This document shows positions 59,566-64,000 of a stretch of DNA of 64,000 bases, piece by piece. Below the pieces are notes generated by a model that did not search any database, was not told where the DNA came from, and was given only the letters and a program-made list of their open reading frames with translations. Made by a program: the position numbers and the translations under genes. The stretch's first letter is position 1. Each line of letters begins with the position of its first letter. The stretch covers positions 1-64,000 of the forward strand of contig NZ_DASWPE010000098.1 of assembly GCF_036404135.1 (NCBI RefSeq), in the 5' to 3' direction. The stretch comes from Rhodopseudomonas_A sp036404135 (GTDB lineage Bacteria > Pseudomonadota > Alphaproteobacteria > Rhizobiales > Xanthobacteraceae).

Positions 59566-60639
59566 TTAATCCGGAAATCGCAGCTCTCGCGCGCCGCGCG
59601 TAACGAAGTAGCGCGCGACGATGTCGTCGGTGACGTCCTCGAGCCGCGACGGCTGCCATTTCGGGTTGCGGTCCTTGTCGATCACCGCGGCGCGAATGCC
59701 TTCGACGAAATCCGCGCTGACGAACACTTCAAGCGCAGCGCGATACTCATCGGCGAGACAGGCCTCGAGCGATGCCGCCAGGCGCGCGCTGCGCAGCAGC
59801 CGCAGCGCCACCTTCAGGCTGGTCGGCGACTTGCCGCCGAGCGCCTTAAGCGTGGCCTGCGCGAACTCCGAGCCGTCGCGCGACAGCGCCGCGACGATTT
59901 CTTCTACCGTGTCATGGGCGAACGCCGCATCGATCTGGGAGCGATGCAATTCGGCAGGTCCCGGTTCGGGCTTTGCTGCGAACCGCGCAACGATGCCGCG
60001 CACCTGCCCCGCCGACGCGCCGCGCGGCGCCTGCGTGAGCTTCTCGCGCAGCGCCGGCCATTGCGGCGCCGGCACAAAAGCATCGGCGAAGCCGGCGAAG
60101 ATCGCGTCAGCGCCGTTCATGGTCGCGCCGGTGAGCCCGAAATACGTGCCGGTCTCGCCCGGCGCGCGCGACAACAGATAGCTGCCGCCGACGTCCGGGA
60201 AGAAACCGATGCCAACCTCCGGCATCGCGATCCTGGTGGTCTCGCTCACCACGCGGACGCTGCCATGGGCGCTGAGTCCGACGCCGCCGCCCATCACCAG
60301 CCCGTCCATCAAGGCGACGTAGGGTTTGACGAAGCGCGCGATCCGCGCGTTCAGCAGATACTCTTCACGCCAAAACGCCGGCCCGAGATCGCCGCCGGCG
60401 CGCGCGCTGTCATACAGCGTGCGGATGTCGCCGCCGGCGCACAGCCCGCGTTCGCCGGCGCCTTCCAGCAGCACCAAGGCCACCTCCGGATCGGCCGCGA
60501 AGCCGTCGAGCGCGGCGTCGATGCCGCGCACCATCGCCAGCGTCAGCGCGTTGATCGCCTTCGGCCGGTTGAGGCGGATCACCCCGGCTGTGCCCTCGCG
60601 CCGCACGATCAGTTCGGGTTCGTTCAGCGGGGCATTCAT
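59566..60639 (-). CDS. 3-hydroxyisobutyryl-CoA hydrolase (enoyl-CoA hydratase/isomerase fold)
   Basis: A 357-residue crotonase-fold enzyme whose length and segments fit the hydrolase group: GAGERGLCAGGDIRTLYDSA, the oxyanion/Glu region ALMDGLVMGGGVGLSAHGSV, and MPEVGIGFFPDVGGSYLLSR with its catalytic Glu and Asp. It releases 3-hydroxyisobutyrate from its CoA ester in valine degradation. Its ATG overlaps the stop of the acyl-CoA dehydrogenase (ATGA at 60636-60639). Confidence 0.92.
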   Translation of the reverse strand: MNAPLNEPELIVRREGTAGVIRLNRPKAINALTLAMVRGIDAALDGFAADPEVALVLLEGAGERGLCAGGDIRTLYDSARAGGDLGPAFWREEYLLNARIARFVKPYVALMDGLVMGGGVGLSAHGSVRVVSETTRIAMPEVGIGFFPDVGGSYLLSRAPGETGTYFGLTGATMNGADAIFAGFADAFVPAPQWPALREKLTQAPRGASAGQVRGIVARFAAKPEPGPAELHRSQIDAAFAHDTVEEIVAALSRDGSEFAQATLKALGGKSPTSLKVALRLLRSARLAASLEACLADEYRAALEVFVSADFVEGIRAAVIDKDRNPKWQPSRLEDVTDDIVARYFVTRGARELRFPD

Positions 60640-61784
60640 CGCGCGCCCTCGATCAGCCTGCGCGCCACGATCAGCCGCATGATCTCGTTGCTACCTTCCA
60701 GGATCTGATGCACGCGAAGATCGCGCACGATTTTTTCGATGCCGTATTCGGCAAGATAGCCGTAGCCGCCGTGCAATTGCAGCGCCTGGTTGGCGACCTC
60801 AAAACCGACATCGGTGCCGAACCGCTTCGCCATCGCACACAACATCGGTGCGTCGTGATCCTTGCGGTCGAGCGCCGCCGCGGCGCGCCACACCAAGGTG
60901 CGCGCGGCCTCCAATTCGATCGCCATGTCGGCGAGGTGAAACTGCAGCGCCTGGAATTCGTCGAGCCGCTTGCCGAAGGCTTTGCGCTCCTTCATGTAAG
61001 CGAGCGATTTGTCGAGCGCGGATTGCGCGCCGCCGAGCGAACACGCCGCGATGTTGATGCGGCCGCCGTCGAGCCCGGCCATCGCGATCTTGAAGCCGAT
61101 GCCCTCGTCGCCGAGCCGGTTGGCGACCGGCACCCGCGCATTGTCGAACATCACCGCGCAGGTCGGCTGCGCGTTCCAGCCCATCTTGCGTTCGTTGGCG
61201 CCGAACGACAGCCCGGGCGTATCGCGCTCCACCACCAGGGTGGAGATCCCGGAGGCGCCGTCGCCGCCGCTGCGCACCATCACCACATAGAGCCCGGCTG
61301 CTCCCGCGCCGGAGATGAACTGCTTCTGGCCGTTAAGCACGTAGGCATCGCCGTCGACCACCGCGCGAGTGCGTAACGCCGCGGCATCGGAGCCGGAGCC
61401 CGGCTCGGTGAGGCAATAGCTCGCGATCAGCTCCATGCTGCACAGCTTCGGCAGCCATTTGTTGCGCTGCTCGGCGCTGCCATAGGCGTCGATCATCCAC
61501 GACGCCATGTTGTGGATCGAGAGGAACGCCGACACCGTGGGACAGCCTTGCGCCAGCGCCTCGAAGATCAAGGCGGCGTCGAACCTTGTCATCGCGCTGC
61601 CGCCGACATCGTCGCGGATGTAGATCCCCGCCATGCCGAGTGCCGCGGCGCGCCGCAGCACCTCGACCGGGAAATGCTTGTCCTGATCCCACTGCAAAGC
61701 GTGCGGCGCGATCTGTTCGGCAGCAAACGCCCGCGCCATGTCGCGGACGGCGAGTTGGTCATCGGTCAGGGCGAAGCTGTTCAT
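60636..61784 (-). CDS. Acyl-CoA dehydrogenase (isobutyryl-CoA dehydrogenase-like)
   Basis: A 382-residue flavoprotein with YCLTEPGSGSDAAALRTRAV (FAD/substrate loop), LQLHGGYGYLAEYGIEKIVR and DLRVHQILEGSNEIMRLIVA containing the catalytic Glu. Operon context (hydrolase, mmsB, mmsA) points to isobutyryl-CoA as substrate, and the protein transfers electrons to ETF. Its ATG overlaps the vapC stop codon (ATGA at 61781-61784). Confidence 0.93.
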   Translation of the reverse strand: MNSFALTDDQLAVRDMARAFAAEQIAPHALQWDQDKHFPVEVLRRAAALGMAGIYIRDDVGGSAMTRFDAALIFEALAQGCPTVSAFLSIHNMASWMIDAYGSAEQRNKWLPKLCSMELIASYCLTEPGSGSDAAALRTRAVVDGDAYVLNGQKQFISGAGAAGLYVVMVRSGGDGASGISTLVVERDTPGLSFGANERKMGWNAQPTCAVMFDNARVPVANRLGDEGIGFKIAMAGLDGGRINIAACSLGGAQSALDKSLAYMKERKAFGKRLDEFQALQFHLADMAIELEAARTLVWRAAAALDRKDHDAPMLCAMAKRFGTDVGFEVANQALQLHGGYGYLAEYGIEKIVRDLRVHQILEGSNEIMRLIVARRLIEGAR

Positions 61785-62209
61785 TCGGGCCGCCAATCGG
61801 AAAGCAGGGTCACAAAACGGGCGTGCTCCGTGCCGGCGAGCTTCGCTAAAAATCGCACATCCGCCGTGACCAGCTGCGCATCCAACCGACGCGCGGCTTC
61901 GAGATAGATCAGATCATAGACCGGATGCCGTAGCGCGCAGGCGTTCCGCAAAGCGGGCTCGATCAGGTCATCGACGTCGACCAGGTCCGGCAACAATACG
62001 GGCAATGTGCCGAAGTGATACGTTGCCTCCTGCTGACTCAGCAATCCCTGCCTCGTTTTGCGGGCAAGGGCGTTCGCGACTTCAATCATGATGAGCCGCG
62101 GCGCGACCAGGCGGTCTTCGGCGCCGTAGATGTCTCTTGCAAGATCCGACATTTCTTCGGGTACAAGCCATTTGACCGCGACGCTGGCGTCGATGACCAG
62201 CGTCGTCAC
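61781..62209 (-). CDS. PIN-domain toxin, VapC family
   Basis: A 142-residue PIN-domain ribonuclease. TLVIDASVAVKWLVPEEMSD carries the first acidic residue, LIMIEVANALARK the Glu, and HPVYDLIYLEAARRLDAQLVTADVRF the final Asp cluster. VapC toxins cleave tRNA or rRNA. It starts with GTG in a GTGA overlap with the antitoxin gene (62206-62209), and its stop overlaps the acyl-CoA dehydrogenase start. All catalytic acids are visible, so it is likely active. Confidence 0.9.
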   Translation of the reverse strand: MTTLVIDASVAVKWLVPEEMSDLARDIYGAEDRLVAPRLIMIEVANALARKTRQGLLSQQEATYHFGTLPVLLPDLVDVDDLIEPALRNACALRHPVYDLIYLEAARRLDAQLVTADVRFLAKLAGTEHARFVTLLSDWRPE

Positions 62210-62433
62210 ATCAGGCCTTCCCTGATCTCATCGAGCGTCAGGGAAGGCTGAATACCGTTGCAACGGGAATGCAGGTATCGAATAACAGCCACGCCCTCCT
62301 CCCGAGTGAGAGGCTGTTTGCGTTCGAGCAGGAATTCGACTTCCTGCTCGAACGTGCGATTGTTGGCCCGAGCGCGGCGCTCGAACGACTCGTCCAGTTC
62401 TTGCACACGACTTCGGGTTGTTGTCTCTGCCAT
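62206..62433 (-). CDS. VapB/FitA-like antitoxin
   Basis: A 75-residue protein with a ribbon-helix-helix-like segment (LDESFERRARANNRTFEQEV, then EFLLERKQPLT) and a C-terminal toxin-binding tail (SLTLDEIREGLM). It starts 34 bases after mmsA and is coupled to the PIN toxin by a four-base overlap. It should neutralise the toxin and repress its own operon. No obvious operator palindrome is seen in the short gap after mmsA. Confidence 0.85.
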   Translation of the reverse strand: MAETTTRSRVQELDESFERRARANNRTFEQEVEFLLERKQPLTREEGVAVIRYLHSRCNGIQPSLTLDEIREGLM

Positions 62434-62467
62434 GGCACCGCTCCGGGATCTGAACGCTAATCCTACC

Positions 62468-63964
62468 TCACTTCATCGTCGGGATCGAGAACTCTGCGCC
62501 CTCCTTGACGCCGGTGGGCCAGCGCGCGGTGACGGTTTTGGTCTTGGTGTAGAAGCGGACCGAATCCGGGCCGTGCTGGTTGAGATCGCCGAAGCCGGAT
62601 TTCTTCCAGCCGCCGAAGGTGTAGTAGGCGATCGGCACCGGGATCGGCACGTTGATACCGACCATGCCGACATTGACCTTCGCGGCGAAGTCCCGCGCGG
62701 CATCGCCATCGCGGGTGAAGATTGCCACGCCATTGCCGTAGTCGTGATCCGACGGCAGCGCCAGCGCCTCGGCGTAGTCGTGCGCCCGCACCACGCTGAG
62801 CACCGGGCCGAAAATCTCTTCCTGGTAGATCCGCATGTCCTTGGTGACGTTGTCGAACAAGCAGCCACCCATATAGAAGCCGTTCTCATAGCCCTGCAGC
62901 TTGAAGTCGCGGCCGTCGACCGCAAGCGTCGCTCCCTCCTCGATCCCGACCTTGACGTAGTCCTTGACCCGCTCCAGTGCCGCCTTGGTCACCAGCGGGC
63001 CGAAATCCGCCGACGGATCGGTCGACGGCCCGATCTTCAGGCTCTCGACCCGCGGGATCAGCTTTTCCATCAGCGCGTCGGCGGTGGCCTTGCCGACCGG
63101 CACCGCGACCGAGATCGCCATGCAGCGCTCGCCGGCGGAGCCGTAGCCGGCGCCGATCAAGGCGTCGACGGTGTGGTCGAGGTCGGCGTCGGGCATGATG
63201 ATGGCGTGGTTCTTGGCGCCGCCGAAGCATTGCGCGCGCTTGCCGGTCGCCGCCGCCCGCTCATAGATGTATTGTGCGATCGGCGAGGAGCCGACGAAGC
63301 CGACCGCCTTGATATCCGGATCGTCGAGAATGGCGTCGACCGCCTCCTTGTCGCCGTTGACGACATTGAGGATGCCTGGCGGCAGTCCGGCCTCGATCAT
63401 CAGGGCGGCGAGCGCCATCGGCACGCCGGGGTCGCGCTCCGAGGGCTTCAGCACGAAAGCGTTGCCGCAGGCGATGGCGGGCGCGAATTTCCACATCGGG
63501 ATCATCGCCGGGAAATTGAACGGGGTAATGCCGGCAACCACGCCCAAGGGCTGCCGCATCGAATAGATGTCGATGCCGGGGCCGGCGCCTTCGGTATATT
63601 CGCCCTTCATCAGATGCGGGATGCCGCAGGCGAATTCCACCACTTCGAGGCCGCGCTGGATGTCGCCCTTGGCGTCCGGCACGGTCTTGCCGTGCTCGCG
63701 CGCCAACAGCTCGGCGAGCTTGTCGTAATCGCGCTGCGCCAGTTCGAGGAATTTCATCAGCACGCGGGCGCGGCGCTGCGGATTGGTGGCGCCCCAGGCG
63801 AGCTGCGCCTGTTTGGCATCTTCGACGGCGGCGCGCAGCTCGGATTTGGAGGCCAGCGCAACCCGCGCCTGCACCTCGCCGGTCATCGGCTCGAACACGT
63901 CGGCGAAACGGCCCGACGTTCCGGCCACTTCGCGGCCAGCGATGAAATGCCCGATTGAGCGCAT
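62468..63964 (-). CDS. mmsA: Methylmalonate-semialdehyde dehydrogenase (CoA-acylating)
   Basis: A 498-residue aldehyde dehydrogenase of the MmsA group. GVVAGITPFNFPAMIPMWKF and FGGAKNHAIIMPDADLDHTV are characteristic, and the catalytic Cys281 lies in GAGYGSAGERCMAISVAVPV. It converts methylmalonate semialdehyde to propionyl-CoA, the last dedicated step of valine degradation. GGAGG precedes the ATG at 63964. It leads the valine operon, with vapBC between it and the acyl-CoA dehydrogenase gene. Confidence 0.95.
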   Translation of the reverse strand: MRSIGHFIAGREVAGTSGRFADVFEPMTGEVQARVALASKSELRAAVEDAKQAQLAWGATNPQRRARVLMKFLELAQRDYDKLAELLAREHGKTVPDAKGDIQRGLEVVEFACGIPHLMKGEYTEGAGPGIDIYSMRQPLGVVAGITPFNFPAMIPMWKFAPAIACGNAFVLKPSERDPGVPMALAALMIEAGLPPGILNVVNGDKEAVDAILDDPDIKAVGFVGSSPIAQYIYERAAATGKRAQCFGGAKNHAIIMPDADLDHTVDALIGAGYGSAGERCMAISVAVPVGKATADALMEKLIPRVESLKIGPSTDPSADFGPLVTKAALERVKDYVKVGIEEGATLAVDGRDFKLQGYENGFYMGGCLFDNVTKDMRIYQEEIFGPVLSVVRAHDYAEALALPSDHDYGNGVAIFTRDGDAARDFAAKVNVGMVGINVPIPVPIAYYTFGGWKKSGFGDLNQHGPDSVRFYTKTKTVTARWPTGVKEGAEFSIPTMK

Positions 63965-64000
63965 ACGTTCCTCCAGAAGCTGATTTTGGGGTTATCTTGA

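Overview
The window looks like chromosomal DNA of an alphaproteobacterium of the Nitrobacteraceae (Rhodopseudomonas/Bradyrhizobium type). The reasons are the high GC content, the gene order pcm-like, tolC, popZ, valS, the PopZ polar-organising protein, the tandem-RND efflux operon, the valine catabolic cluster, and two families of dispersed palindromic intergenic repeats (one beginning CGTCATCCTGAGG, the other GTCGTCCCTGCGC). This assignment is an inference from content and was not tested by a search.

Layout. 1-2040: the end of an integrative element next to the 3' end of guaA, with an AlpA-like regulator, a P4-type integrase and a cluster of TACCAACA repeats. 2041-31560: ordinary backbone. 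It holds purine synthesis (guaA, guaB), RNA modification (rsmB, rlmE), a Ppx/GppA phosphatase, an ABC-F ATPase (uup), valS, popZ, tolC, transporters, dehydrogenases, an AbiEii-type nucleotidyltransferase pair, tRNA-Asn and a small frameshifted gene. 31588-38018: a tRNA-Cys gene carrying a 6.4-kb integrated element bounded by perfect 42-bp direct repeats. 38019-64000: backbone again, with a DTW-domain protein, a four-gene RND efflux operon, an FAD oxidoreductase/DUF1365/cyclopropane-synthase-type operon, a cysteine-synthase-like gene, acyl-CoA genes, and a valine-degradation operon (mmsA, acyl-CoA dehydrogenase, 3-hydroxyisobutyryl-CoA hydrolase, mmsB) with a vapBC toxin-antitoxin pair inside it.

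The most unusual part is the 31.6-38.0 kb element. It is the remnant of a temperate T7-like podovirus. A tyrosine integrase (TTG start behind a perfect Shine-Dalgarno), a small membrane protein and a winged-helix regulator sit at one end. The core is a single 877-codon open frame whose first ~524 residues are the N-terminal part of a T7-type RNA polymerase, up to and including motif A, and whose remainder is the catalytic part of a ribonucleotide reductase. A second junction cuts the reductase short and runs it into a kinase-fold protein. The element entered the 5' half of the tRNA-Cys gene, not the usual 3' end. This separates the tRNA from its native promoter, and the element end supplies a TTGACC-17-TAGAGG promoter-like sequence at exactly the same spacing as the orphaned native one (TTGATT-17-TATTGA).

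Smaller points of interest: an in-frame TGA that appears to cut off the tail of the first integrase; a 34-bp tandem duplication that frameshifts a small gene at 28.6-28.9 kb; a Shine-Dalgarno buried in a hairpin at 30.1 kb; a repeat element lying inside the RND operon; and stop/start overlaps coupling vapC to the acyl-CoA dehydrogenase gene.
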